Origin: Paraburkholderia sprentiae WSM5005
GTDB lineage: Bacteria > Pseudomonadota > Gammaproteobacteria > Burkholderiales > Burkholderiaceae
Assembly (NCBI RefSeq): GCF_001865575.2
Contig: NZ_CP017565.2
Coordinates: forward strand, 186,001-250,000
DNA length: 64,000 nucleotides
Reading direction: 5' to 3'
This document shows positions 47,313 to 56,984 of the stretch, piece by piece (positions within the stretch are counted from its first letter, which is position 1; each line of letters opens with the position of its first letter). The position numbers and the translations under genes were made by a program. The notes under the pieces were generated by a model. The model made no database searches. It was not told where the DNA came from and worked only from the letters and a program-made list of their open reading frames with translations.

Positions 47313-48598
47313 GTGTCCGGTTTATTTGAGGTCGACAGGCGCGAGAGCGGTTGTTGACAGGGCATTCGGGGGTTTCATGGGTATCCACGATTTGAATTTT
47401 GAAATCAGCATTTGCGATCCTTTCGGGTTTGCGCGACTTGGGGTAGCGCATGAACGTGGGCAAGACGCTGTTTGCGCAAGTCATGGAGTTTGTGCCGTAT
47501 GGAAGACGTTTGGCCGCATCATCGAGCGACATCGCGGCGACGCGGGGGCGCATGCTTGAATGTGCCGATTTGTTCCGCATCATGGTCTTCGCGCAGTTGA
47601 CCTGGCGCGAGTCCATGCGCGACATCGAGGCCCGCCTGTCTGCGAATCGAGACAAGCTGTTTGATATGAGATTGAAGAACGTCCCGGCACTCTCGACGTT
47701 GTCGGATGCGTTGAATCTGCGCGACTGGAGCATCTATCACGCGCTGGCAATGCGCCTTGTCACCCGCGCCCGAGCGCTTTACGCGACCCAGCCGCTGGAC
47801 ATAGATCTCGATGCGACGGTCTATGCGCTCGATGCCACGACCATAGATTTGCGCCTGTCCCTGTTCGAGTGGGCGCCGTTTCGCACGACCAAGGCGGCGG
47901 TCAAGATGCATACGCTGCTGGATTTGCGCGGCGCGATCCGCGCCTTCATCCACATCAGCGATGGCAAGATGCACGAGGTGGGCGTGCTAAATTTTCTGCC
48001 CATCGAAGCTGGCACGTTTCACGTCATGGAACGCGGCTATCTGGACTTCGCGCCGCTGTTCGAGCTGCATCAGGCAGGCGCCTTCTTCGTCGCACGAGCC
48101 AAACGCAACATGAACGCATGTCGCGTCTATTCGGATGCCACCGACCGCAGCACGGGCGTGATCTGCGACCAGAGCATCGCCTGAACTGCTTTTACGCCGC
48201 GCAGGACTATCCCGAGCGTTTGCGGCGCATCCGCTGATTTTTCTGACCAACAACCCGACGCTGCCGCCGCTGACCGTTGCACCGCTGTGCAAGAACCGCT
48301 GGCTTGTCGACCTGTTCTTCAAGTGGATCAAGCGGCACCTGCGCATCAAGCGATTCCTCGGCACAAGCGAGAACGCGGTGAAGACGCAAGTCTGGTGCGC
48401 CGTCTGCACCTACGAGTTGATCGCCATCGTCAAAAAGGAGCTTCAACTCGATGCCTCGCTCTATACGTTGCTACAGATTCTTTCGGTCTCCGTATTCGAG
48501 AAAGCCGAGATTTCAAGCGCCTTGCGGCCCGATCTATCACTCCCGGAAATGCCTCAATCTGGTGAGCAACTGAATTTGTTCGAAATTTAACCGGACAC
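47313..48598 (+). mobile_element. IS4-family insertion sequence, degraded
   Basis: Ends carry inverted repeats GTGTCCGGTTTATTTG (left) and, on the other strand, GTGTCCGGTTAAATTT (right), giving a 1286-base element. No clear target duplication flanks it. The transposase inside is broken. It inserted into, or deleted into, a group II intron gene next to the nod box. Confidence 0.75.
47450..48590 (+). pseudogene. IS4-family transposase, frameshifted
   Basis: Blocks of an IS4 DDE transposase are readable: CADLFRIMVFAQLTWRESMR, DATVYALDATTIDLRLSLFE (first Asp), TKAAVKMHTLLDLRGAI and, after a stop and frameshift at 48182-48240, LVDLFFKWIKRHLRIKRFLG with the catalytic Glu region altered. Two compensating indels also occur near 47493-47560. 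It is not functional. Confidence 0.78.
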
Positions 48599-48779
48599 TA
48601 CTGTGTTAAAGGCTTCTTGGATATCTCATAGCAATGCCCTCGAGTTCATGAAGTGTGTTCGAAGAAGTCCGGCTGATCGTTGGAGACCTTGATGCGCAAG
48701 CCTTTGCATCGTCCGCGACGAACCAGCACGGCGTCGAGCTCGCCGCGCTTTACACGCTGCAACACCGTTTGACGGGCAC

Positions 48780-49055
48780 GCTTCACTGCTCTTGAAGATT
48801 TTAGCTATCTCGGCAGCAAGTTCGTCGAGCCATTGCTGCAGTGCCTTCAGTTGCTCGAGGTACATCGAGCCACGCAGTCTGAGCAACGTGGTAATGGGGG
48901 AATCGGGATTGTTGACGAGCTCAACCACTCCTTTTCTCAATTGCGGAAGCTCGACCGGGAAGATCACACTCTCTTCAGCAAACATGCTCCAGATCTGATT
49001 CGATTTCGCTGTATTCCCAATACCGTGAACATAGGTCGCGGTGCGGGGTCCACTG
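48780..49055 (-). pseudogene. IS110-family transposase fragment
   Basis: The minus strand reads FPVELPQLRKGVVELVNNPD, SPITTLLRLRGSMYLEQLKA, LQQWLDELAAEIAKI, like the middle of IS110-type DEDD transposases. The rest is degraded. The IS4/IS50-type element at 49056 is inserted in its upstream part, and the same sequence appears to continue beyond that element at 50520-50560. Confidence 0.5.
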
Positions 49056-50519
49056 CATCTCCTTATACACAACTCGACGCTTGCGGAAACGATGGTGGAG
49101 TAGCAAAGCAGTCAGAAGGGGGTTGTTAACAACGCGGATTTCGCGTTTACTCTCGGATTTTCGGCATGAAGATCCGAGACGACGCGGGAGCATGGGTGGA
49201 CGAGGAATTTGAGACGCTGGATTTGGGTGATCCACGGAGAGACCGGCGCGCGAAGGAGCTGGTCAAGCGGTTCGCCAGCCGGCCCACGGCCAGCATTCCG
49301 GGCGCGTGCGAAGGCTGGGCCGAGACGATGGCGGCATATCGCTTTCTGGGCAATGAGCGCATCGACTGGCGCGACATGATGCAGCCGCATTGGGACCGTA
49401 CCACGGCACGCATGGGGCAGTTGCCGGTGGTGCTGTGCATTGCCGATACGACAGAGCTGAACTTTAACGGTCAGGATATCGAAGGGGCCGGCCCGCTCAG
49501 TTATGAAGCACAGGTGGGCATGCATCTTCACGCGACCTATGCGGTGACACCGGATCGGGAGCCGCTGGGTGTGATGAACGCATGGATGTGGGCGCGCGAG
49601 CCACGCGATGCAAACGGCAGGCGTGGCGGTGTCAGGGAAAGTGTGCGGTGGATCGAAAGCTATGAGATCGTGGCCGAACAGGCACGGGCCCTGCCTGGCA
49701 CGCGACTGGTGTATGTGGCCGATCGTGAAGGTGACATCGCCGCGCTCATGCAGCGTGCGCAGGACCTGGGTGAACCGGCGGACTGGCTGATCCGGTCCCA
49801 GCACAATCGTGCCCTGAGGGACGAAGAAAAGCTGTGGGAAAAGGTCCATGCGAGTAACGTGCTCGGCCATATCAGCTTCGTACTGGCCGGGCGCAGTGGC
49901 CAGAAGGCGCGTGGAGTGAGGCAGGAACTGCGTAGCCAGCGCGTCACGCTGCCCGGGCGCGCCGGTGTCACGCTCACCTGCGTCGAGGCGTATGAAGTGG
50001 ATGCGCCAGCGGGTGTGAAGCCCGTCATCTGGCGTCTTGTGACCAACCGCGAAGCGGGCGATGCGCATGCGCTCATCGAAGTCGTTGACTGGTACCGCGC
50101 GAGATGGGAAATAGAAATGTTCTTCAATGTCCTGAAGAACGCCTGCCGGGTTGAGGCGCTGCAACTCTCACAGATGGAGCGCGTGGAAAAGGCGCTCGCG
50201 CTGTACATGGACGTATCGTGGCGTATCGCGCGGCTCATGCGTGTCGGCAGGACGTGTCCGGAGCTGGAGGCGTCGCTGTTCTTCGCGGCTGACGAGATAC
50301 ACGGCGCTCACGTGCTCTGTAAGAAGGCACGTCCGAAAAAACCACCGACGCTCAACCAGGTGATACGGATGGTCGCGTCACTGGGCGGATTCCTCGGGCG
50401 CAAGAGCGACGGCGAACCGGGCGCGAAGACGCTTTGGATTGGCACGCAGCGAGTCATGGATGCTGTCATCACCATCCAGATCTTGCGCGACGGCTACGAC
50501 ACTTCTGTATAACGAAATG
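49056..50519 (+). mobile_element. Intact IS4/IS50-type insertion sequence with 9-bp duplication
   Basis: The element has imperfect 19-base inverted ends, CATCTCCTTATACACAACT (left) and CATTTCGTTATACAGAAGT (right, other strand), 15 of 19 matching and similar to Tn5 ends. GGTCCACTG occurs on both sides (49047-49055 and 50520-50528), a 9-base target duplication as in Tn5. The transposase is complete, so this is the youngest element seen in the window. Confidence 0.9.
49166..50512 (+). CDS. IS4-family (IS50-type) transposase
   Basis: A 448-residue Tn5-like DDE transposase. The N-terminal DNA-binding part (WVDEEFETLDLGDPRRDRRA), the first Asp in CIADTTELNF, the second in YVADREGDIAAL, and the YREK-like block with Glu in WYRARWEIEMFFNVLKNACR are all present. 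Intact, with no frameshift. It lies inside the element at 49056-50519. Confidence 0.93.
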   Translation: MKIRDDAGAWVDEEFETLDLGDPRRDRRAKELVKRFASRPTASIPGACEGWAETMAAYRFLGNERIDWRDMMQPHWDRTTARMGQLPVVLCIADTTELNFNGQDIEGAGPLSYEAQVGMHLHATYAVTPDREPLGVMNAWMWAREPRDANGRRGGVRESVRWIESYEIVAEQARALPGTRLVYVADREGDIAALMQRAQDLGEPADWLIRSQHNRALRDEEKLWEKVHASNVLGHISFVLAGRSGQKARGVRQELRSQRVTLPGRAGVTLTCVEAYEVDAPAGVKPVIWRLVTNREAGDAHALIEVVDWYRARWEIEMFFNVLKNACRVEALQLSQMERVEKALALYMDVSWRIARLMRVGRTCPELEASLFFAADEIHGAHVLCKKARPKKPPTLNQVIRMVASLGGFLGRKSDGEPGAKTLWIGTQRVMDAVITIQILRDGYDTSV

Positions 50520-50566
50520 GGTCCACTGGGCGGCCGCCATTTCGATGACACCGGGCACACGAGACG

Positions 50567-51955
50567 TCATCGAGTACATTGAGAAATGATTCGCCGCAGG
50601 TGCTTGCAAATTGCTTTACTGCCACCGCTAGCAACCAGTGACATGATCAGTGCGCTCGGCAGCAAACCAAAAAAAACGCCGCACCAGACCCCGGTTGCTG
50701 ACACGAGATTAACGCTGCCGAGCCAAAGCCGCTGCGTTGCGAACCCGTCTCCCAGAACTGCAACACCTATCCACAGGCTAATTATCTGCACAAATGCGGG
50801 AAACGCATTAATCCCAAGTGCACGCAGAGCCGCTGCGGCACTAGTTTGAAGGCAGTCAACGAAAATCACTAATGACAGGAAGATAAGAATTCTGTTCGAG
50901 ATCGACAAAACTCTCTCGTCCGCCGTATGAAGTCGGAAGACAGCGGCTCCAAAAAACATATGTAAGCTGGCAAGTAAGAAGCCGACTGCCATCGTGACGA
51001 AGATCGCTGTTCTTGCTTTGCGGCCCGCTGCAATTTGTCCCTCAAGCCCGAATGCTTGACTTATCTTGACAGAAAATAAAACCGCTAGGGAAACGACCAA
51101 TGTGTACCCGACGTTATAGACGTTAGAGACGATTTGATGGGCGCTCAGCTGGTCGGCGTCGAACTTGCTTATCAATATGGTCATGTATCCGAATGCTGCA
51201 ACTTCGGAAAGCGTCGAAAATGCGACGGGGAGGCCAGTTCTCAAGAGAAGCACCAACTGAGATGGCTCTCGAGACAGAAAAAAATCAAATCGGAATACGG
51301 AAAATCGCCTATCGAATAAAAACAAAAGCGTGGCGCCTATACCCATGATATAGAATGCAATGGTGGTTGACAGGCCACAACCAATCAGGCCAAGCTGGAA
51401 GTATGGGCTGTCGACCAGCGCTAGGGATAGGGTAATTTTTACTATTAAACCGATGCCTTGCAGTACTGTAATATAGGCTGTGGCCCGAATCGAGTTTGCG
51501 ATGCAGGCTATAATTCGAAAAAGGATGAACGGCAAAGCGCTAGACGTGAGAGCATCAAGATAATCTTGAGTCGCGACCACTAAATAGGGTGATTGGTTCG
51601 ACCAATGATGGACTGTCGAAAAATACTTCATAACAAAGAAAGAGAATGAAGCAGCAAAAATTCCAGACGCAAATCCGTAGTAAGCGATGTATTTAAGTGT
51701 TGCTACGGATTTCTCTGCGATAATTCTCGATGCATTTATTGTGATTGACGAAAAAAACGCGGTTATGATTACACCAAGTGGGCCGTAAATCGCGTTCCCC
51801 AATGCCAGCGCACCGAGGAGATCTGGTCTTCTGTTGCCGACGATAAGAACGTCTACTACGGCATAGGCAACTACGAACAGTTGCCCGACCCAAATCGAAA
51901 ATAAGAAAGAAAGATCGCGATTTAAATTGACTAAAAATGGTTCATGTTCGGACAC
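50567..51955 (-). CDS. MATE-family multidrug/metabolite exporter
   Basis: A 462-residue inner-membrane antiporter of the MATE family with about 12 transmembrane helices. The family pattern is clear (SIWVGQLFVVAYAVVDVLIV, LGALALGNAIYGPLGVIITA, RTGLPVAFSTLSEVAAFGYM). Codon use is AT-richer than the nif genes, suggesting separate origin. It follows the opine-type dehydrogenase gene on the same strand after 307 bases, and no own promoter was seen, so it probably exports the product of that enzyme. Confidence 0.88.
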   Translation of the reverse strand: MSEHEPFLVNLNRDLSFLFSIWVGQLFVVAYAVVDVLIVGNRRPDLLGALALGNAIYGPLGVIITAFFSSITINASRIIAEKSVATLKYIAYYGFASGIFAASFSFFVMKYFSTVHHWSNQSPYLVVATQDYLDALTSSALPFILFRIIACIANSIRATAYITVLQGIGLIVKITLSLALVDSPYFQLGLIGCGLSTTIAFYIMGIGATLLFLFDRRFSVFRFDFFLSREPSQLVLLLRTGLPVAFSTLSEVAAFGYMTILISKFDADQLSAHQIVSNVYNVGYTLVVSLAVLFSVKISQAFGLEGQIAAGRKARTAIFVTMAVGFLLASLHMFFGAAVFRLHTADERVLSISNRILIFLSLVIFVDCLQTSAAAALRALGINAFPAFVQIISLWIGVAVLGDGFATQRLWLGSVNLVSATGVWCGVFFGLLPSALIMSLVASGGSKAICKHLRRIISQCTR

Positions 51956-52262
51956 TTGAAATCTCCGGTGTCAAGAAACCAGTACCCTCGACGTGTATGC
52001 AAGGCGCAGCTCTACGTCGACGCCTTCTAGCGCTTCGCGATCATTAAGCGGAGTGACGCAAGTGTTCCGTCTCCGACGGCGGTTTCACAGAAAGCTGATC
52101 GACGAGATGTCCCGCAGGCGCAGTCTAGTTGGCAAGCGTGTCGAATAGGATGTCCAGAGGATGACGAGCAAATCGCTTGTCCAGGGCGATCGGTTTCCGG
52201 TAGGCCGACTGCATTCCTAGCGACTGCTCGCCCCTGCCGGCATTGCACTGTTTTCTCTAATG
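51956..52262 (-). other. Gap between dehydrogenase and exporter genes
   Basis: A 307-base stretch between the two genes of the putative opine unit. One minus-strand frame holds a coherent-looking scrap (FARHPLDILFDTLAN, stop, TAPAGHLVDQLSVKPP), perhaps a decayed gene. No sigma54 promoter or strong terminator was found, so read-through from the dehydrogenase promoter is likely but unproven. Confidence 0.4.
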
Positions 52263-53360
52263 TCACCGCGCCCATGGAAGGTGGCAAGTCGCGCTATCAA
52301 TAAACCGCAACAGTTCTGTTTTCGACATGTGATCCATGCCAAGGCGCTTCAAATTGCGGCCACTTTTAAAATAGTCAACGCCGTTGATGACCGACGCGAT
52401 GTCCACCACAGCCTTGATGGTCGGAGCCTGGACTTCTACTCTCGAGCCAAGCTCGTACCAAGGGACCAAAATATAGGGTACATCCTCTGACACGTATCTG
52501 TCTTGCATGTGAGTGGGCGTTATCTTGTGCGCATTGTGAACCTTAGTTTGTGACGCGAAATCCGAAAATGTCTCACAAGCTCCGCCGTAGAAACCGACCA
52601 TTTCCTGCAAAACCGTCTGCAGTCGAAACCCGAAGGCTTCCGCGATCTTCAGGCGCTCGGCGTCTACCGCCTCTATAACGTTCCCGACTGAGGGGGAAAT
52701 CCCATCACGATAGAACAGGAAGTCTCCTTTCCTACTTTCTATCCAACCTGTGTTGAGGATTCCTGCCGCCGGATGAATGACACCATTATTGGACTGCATT
52801 CCGATTTCAAAAACGTTGTTGCACCACAGGAGCGTCTTAGGAAATATCTCGGAGATTTGCGACCACTGCTTCTCCCCCATATTGTTCGGAAGCGCTGCGA
52901 TGGGGAGGCTGCTCTTGACTCCGGTGATCGACACTTCGCCGTCCTTGACCCAAGAGGCGTATGGAGAAGCGTTGGTTTCTAGGATGGCCTGCGCGTTCAA
53001 CTCGTTAGGACTGAGCAAGGCGAAGAAGTTGCCATTGATGACTACGATAACGTGATTACTGAGATCGAAGCCCTTCAAATCATTAATAATGTCGGCGTGC
53101 CCGTACGATGGCACAGTGACCACAAGAAAGTGTGAAAATTGTACCGCATCGGCCATCTCGGTGGTTAAAGTTGGATTAAATTCACCTTCTATCTCCATAC
53201 GAGAGGCAAGGCAACCTTTTTTCCGGATCGCGTCAATATTGCCTCGGTGTTTGGGATGACCATAAAGAAGAACATCAATTCCTCGGCTGGCAAGGTCAGC
53301 CGCGAAGGTGCACCCAGTATTTCCGGCGCCGATGATTGAAACAGACAGCTTTGAAGACAT
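52263..53360 (-). CDS. Opine-type (octopine/nopaline family) dehydrogenase
   Basis: A 365-residue NAD(P)-dependent enzyme of the octopine/nopaline dehydrogenase family, which reductively joins the amino group of an amino acid to a 2-oxo acid. The Rossmann motif GAGNTG is at residues 11-16; the C-terminal domain holds the catalytic-type His196 in GVIHPAAGILNTGWIE. ATG 53360 follows GGAGAGG. A sigma54 promoter (53472) and two NifA sites lie upstream, so it should be made together with nitrogenase. A MATE exporter follows. Substrates cannot be read from the sequence. Confidence 0.87.
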   Translation of the reverse strand: MSSKLSVSIIGAGNTGCTFAADLASRGIDVLLYGHPKHRGNIDAIRKKGCLASRMEIEGEFNPTLTTEMADAVQFSHFLVVTVPSYGHADIINDLKGFDLSNHVIVVINGNFFALLSPNELNAQAILETNASPYASWVKDGEVSITGVKSSLPIAALPNNMGEKQWSQISEIFPKTLLWCNNVFEIGMQSNNGVIHPAAGILNTGWIESRKGDFLFYRDGISPSVGNVIEAVDAERLKIAEAFGFRLQTVLQEMVGFYGGACETFSDFASQTKVHNAHKITPTHMQDRYVSEDVPYILVPWYELGSRVEVQAPTIKAVVDIASVINGVDYFKSGRNLKRLGMDHMSKTELLRFIDSATCHLPWAR

Positions 53361-53471
53361 CGCCTCTCCTTCTTCACAAATTGCAATTCGAATGATGGGT
53401 CTCGTAGACCCCTCGCCTAAAATGACAACGAATGTCGATGTGCAGATCCGACACCGCTGCCAATAGAGACT

Positions 53472-53487
53472 CGCAACAATCGCGCCA
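53472..53487 (-). promoter_or_regulatory. Sigma54 promoter of the opine dehydrogenase gene
   Basis: On the minus strand: TGGCGC-GATTG-TTGCG, a GG-N10-GC match very like the nifV promoter. The start expected near 53460 gives a 100-base leader. Confidence 0.78.
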
Positions 53488-53574
53488 ACTGCAAAAAAGC
53501 AGTCAAAAAAGTTTTCCGCTTGCCATGCCAATGGTCGAATAGAGCCCCGTTGGGCGCCCGGCCGATTACCACTG

Positions 53575-53590
53575 TGTCGCGGACTCGACA
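53575..53590. promoter_or_regulatory. NifA upstream activating site 1 (opine dehydrogenase)
   Basis: TGTCGCGGACTCGACA, an exact TGT-N10-ACA palindrome, 88 bases upstream of the -24 element. It differs from the nifH site at only three positions. Confidence 0.82.
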
Positions 53591-53612
53591 AAGCCCACAC
53601 CTGCTGCAGGGT

Positions 53613-53628
53613 TGTCGAGTTCGCGACA
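53613..53628. promoter_or_regulatory. NifA upstream activating site 2 (opine dehydrogenase)
   Basis: TGTCGAGTTCGCGACA, a second exact TGT-N10-ACA palindrome, 126 bases upstream of the -24 element and 38 bases (between centres) from site 1, so both lie near the same DNA face range. Confidence 0.82.
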
Positions 53629-53880
53629 TATCGGTAGGTGCTCTGGTCCGTCTATGAAAGCTCCCATTTTTGACAAGCGGATCTGATGGGGCGTCGCTCA
53701 AGATGTCGGGGGCGCGAATGGCGACGGGAGACTGGACGCGTGCACATGGCTCGGTGAAGAGAGGCGATAGTATTATTGCCGACAGTGCAGGATGTTTGCG
53801 AAAGCGGGGTCAAGGTCGAGGAGATAGATGCCAAAATCGTTGGTTAGGAGACCTTAGCGGATTCGTACCTTAGGGGAAGG

Positions 53881-54609
53881 ACGCGTGAGGGGATACCTGG
53901 CCATCGGCGTGAACATGGCCGGCCACAAGGAAGTCCTGGGACTGTGGATCGGCCCAGACCGAGGGGGCCAAGTTCTGGCTGCAGGTGGTCACTGGGCTCA
54001 AGACGCGCGGCGTGCAGGACATCTTTATCGCCTGCGTCGACGGGCTTAAAGGCTTTCCTGAAGCCATTGAAGCGGTCTACCCAAAAGCGGCCGTGCAACT
54101 GTGCATCGTGCATATGGTGCGCAACAGCCTAAACTTCGTACCGTGGAAAATGCAGCGGGAAGTCGCCGCCGACCTGAAGACGATTTACACTTCATCGACC
54201 GTCGAACTGGCCGAACAGATGCTGGGCGCCTTCGAGGCCAGGTGGAAGAAGGACTATCCGTCAATCGGGCAGAGCTGGCGACGCAACTGGGCACGGGTGA
54301 TTCCGTTCTTCGATTACCCGCCGGAGATCAGGAAAGTGATTTACGCCCCGGAGGAAGTCCCCTTGCGGGACACCACGAATGCCATAGAATCGATCAACAT
54401 GAGCCTGCGCAAGGTGATCAAGACCCGCAGCTCGTTCCCGACCGATGAGGCCGTCACGAAGCTGTTTTACCTGGCCCTGAATAACATCAGCACGAAGTGG
54501 ACGATGCCGATCCGCGACTGGAAGGCCGCACTGAACCGCTTCACGATCCAGTTCGAAGAGCGGCTGGTGTCGGGTTAAACCTCAACCCGTTTACACAAAA
54601 TTCCGGACA
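53881..54609 (+). mobile_element. IS256-family element, 5'-truncated
   Basis: The right end carries GTTTACACAAAATTCCGGACA-type inverted repeat (54589-54609). The left end and the first half of the transposase are absent. It lies upstream of the NifA sites of the opine dehydrogenase gene. Confidence 0.7.
53885..54578 (+). pseudogene. IS256-family transposase, truncated and frameshifted
   Basis: The text starts at GYLAIGVNMAGHKEVLGLWI, shifts frame near 53955, and continues VVTGLKTRGVQDIFIACVDG, QLCIVHMVRNSLNFVPWKMQ and TTNAIESINMSLRKVIKTRS with the catalytic Glu. The first catalytic Asp region is lost. Clear Mutator/IS256 family signature. Confidence 0.85.
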
Positions 54610-54718
54610 CCCGCAGGGGCGCTGAGCATCCCATTGGCCTTGCACGACTGCCCCTGATATCGATGCTCCATCGCCTAAAGCAGAAAACCCTTACGTCTTC
54701 TACGCGTGGTTGTCCTCG

Positions 54719-55117
54719 CTACTGCCAGTTTACGATTTCCCGTTCAAACTGGTCTCGCAACAGCGCAGCAAACTCCTCCGCCAACTGCGAGGCTGCTCCA
54801 TGTGGAGGGTAAAGAAGAAAGTTCGGGTAGTTGATGGATGGCGAAAACGGCAGTACCTTGATTCCCTGCCCTACGTAATCCGTAGCTACGAGGGGATGGG
54901 CCAATGTCACGCCGAGCCCCAGCTTTACCATCTCACAACACGTGGCACTGTATTGCGCTTCGAACGACAGCACACGTTCCACCCCCTCCTGATCAAAGAC
55001 ACGATCGGTTTCTTCTCTTGAGCCGTCTCCATGCACAAGCGAGATGTATTGCTCGCCGCGAAGGTCGGTAGCCTTCATTCTGAACCGCCCCGGATTTGGT
55101 CTCAGGATTACCCACAA
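54719..55117 (-). pseudogene. LysR-family regulator, C-terminal fragment
   Basis: About 125 residues of a LysR substrate-binding domain remain (LRPNPGRFRMKATDLRGEQY, SLVHGDGSREETDRVFDQEG, MVKLGLGVTLAHPLVATDY, EEFAALLRDQFEREIVNWQ). The DNA-binding half is missing, cut off by the IS element at about 55120. What it regulated cannot be told. Confidence 0.75.
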
Positions 55118-55131
55118 GTAATGTGATGGTG

Positions 55132-56510
55132 CTATTCGTTTTGCCTGAATATTCTGTACATCACCGTGATTTCGTGCAGGACTAGAAATCCACGCCAGAT
55201 GACGGTAGGGCCGGGCGGACGATCATGCTTTCGAGTGAGATATCCGCCGAGTCTGGCGATCCACAAGATGACCTGCGCCAGTGATGGCGGTTTATCAGGT
55301 ATTTCAGTACTGCCATGCGTACGACAGTAGAGGCTCGCCACTCGATTGGCTGCAGCAATACTTCGCATGGAAGGTTGCCATCAAGCCTTGCAAGCAACAT
55401 GGAGTACAGGATCCTCCAGCTTACTACGGCGAACAATGCGGTGGCGCGGACGAATCGATCGAGATTGCCAAATTGGCGGGCTTCAATGCGACAGCCACTT
55501 TTAAGCACACGATGCCACGATTCAATCGTCCATCGGCGCGCATACCATGCCAGACGCTCAAGGGCCTGAGCGTGCGTTTGTGTAGGCACCGAAGTCAGTA
55601 GAAGCCATTCCAATGGCTCTGCTCCTTCGTCCAAGTTCGTTTCCTGCGCATGAATTGCAAACACTTCAATTTCGGGAAGCTTCTCACGACGACGATTTTG
55701 CGGCTGACGAAGGCGTACGGGCATGCAGCGCACAAGCAGCCGTGCGGTGCGTGCCGGGCGGTTTTCGCGTGCAGGCACCTGCAGTTGCGCCTTTCCAAGC
55801 ACTGGCGAGGCCAGCACGGTTTGCCACAAATATCGATCGAGGTGAGCAACGCGTCGGTTCCACGATGCGCGCACCAACCAGTCGACGCCGGCAGGCCGCT
55901 GCGCCAGGAACACATCATAGACATCGCCTTCACGGTCGCTCACGCCGATGACATGCGTGCACGGACAGTGCGTCTTGAGTACGCCCAGTTGCTCGATGCC
56001 TTCGAGCCATTTTGCGCTCTCTTTCCGTTGTACGGTTCGTTGCCCGCGCAGATGTTTCTTGCCCAACTCCTCGTGCCTACGTATCCAGGTCTTCATCCCG
56101 ATCAGCCCGAGTGGCAGTCCCTCTGGCGTGAGCGCAAGCAGACTGTGTATCAGGAAACCACGCACGTGTGGATCGGAGCCGTATCCCAGACCTTCGGTTG
56201 CCCGCAAATGAGACAAATTGAACTCGGTGGTGTCCTGAACAGCAAGGACGACTGGCACCTGTTGCATACGACACAGCGTTTGACCGATATGCCCACCCAG
56301 CAAGCCATCGACATCCACGTGCGAGTTGTCGAAAAAACGATATGCCGCCTTCAGCTCCGAACCATTGAACGACTGCGGAAAAGAGCAATGTGGGCCCAAC
56401 GAAAGCTTGCGTGCCAGCGTCACGAGCCGTCTGGTCAGGCGAGCGTCGCCGAGCTCGGCGGTGCCAAACTCTTCATTTGCCCAATCATCAAGGTCAGAGG
56501 TGTCCGACAA
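55132..56510 (-). pseudogene. IS4-family (IS50-type) transposase, frameshifted
   Basis: A second Tn5-like transposase, different in sequence from that at 49166. From ATG 56510 (MSDTSDLDDWANEEFGTAEL) it keeps VVLAVQDTTEFNLS, HVIGVSDREGDVYDVF and RRWTIESWHRVLKSGCRIEA. A frameshift near 55290-55350 moves the end (IPDKPPSLAQVILWIARLGG, RPPGPTVIWRGFLVLHEITV) into another frame. Its insertion cut the LysR gene. The terminal repeats could not be fixed by eye. Confidence 0.85.
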
Positions 56511-56660
56511 TGCCCGGCATCACAGATCACGAACCGGATCAAAGTTAACATCGGTCATCACCGTTTACAAGCCATCGCCCTTCAATCGCACAGTCGCGAG
56601 CAACGCGTTGGTAGTCCTAATGGATTTGGTGGAGGCTCCAACTTTTGAGAAAATGGAGCC

Positions 56661-56984
56661 ATGAACAAGTTGAACACATTTTCTACTGAAGTCCGGGAAC
56701 GTGCAGTGCGCATGGTGCAAGAGCATCGGGGCGAGTATCCGTCACAGTGGGCGGCGATCGAATCCATCGCCCCCAAGATCGGCTGCACGAGCCAGACATT
56801 GCTGGGGTGGGTCAAACGAGATGAAGTCGATAGCGGCGAGCGCGAGGGCGTAAGCACGTCGGAACGCGAACGTCTTAAAGCACTGGAGCGCGAAGTCAAG
56901 GAACTGCGCCGCGCCAACGATATTCTGAGACTGGCGAGTGCGTTTTTCGCCCAGGCGGAGCTCGACCGCCGCCTGAAGTCCTGA
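56661..56984 (+). CDS. IS3-family transposase OrfA
   Basis: A 107-residue helix-turn-helix protein ([40 protein letters not shown]) followed by a leucine-zipper coiled coil ([20 protein letters not shown]). It binds the element ends and joins OrfB by programmed frameshifting. Intact. Confidence 0.9.
   Translation: MNKLNTFSTEVRERAVRMVQEHRGEYPSQWAAIESIAPKIGCTSQTLLGWVKRDEVDSGEREGVSTSERERLKALEREVKELRRANDILRLASAFFAQAELDRRLKS

Noticed and set aside
47313..48598. IS element splitting the nodulation operon
   Set aside because: It lies upstream of the nod box and does not interrupt nodBCIJ.
51961..52005. Sigma54 promoter directly before the MATE gene
   Set aside because: TGCAA-GGCGC-AGCTCT has a -12-like half but no GG at -24 on the minus strand.
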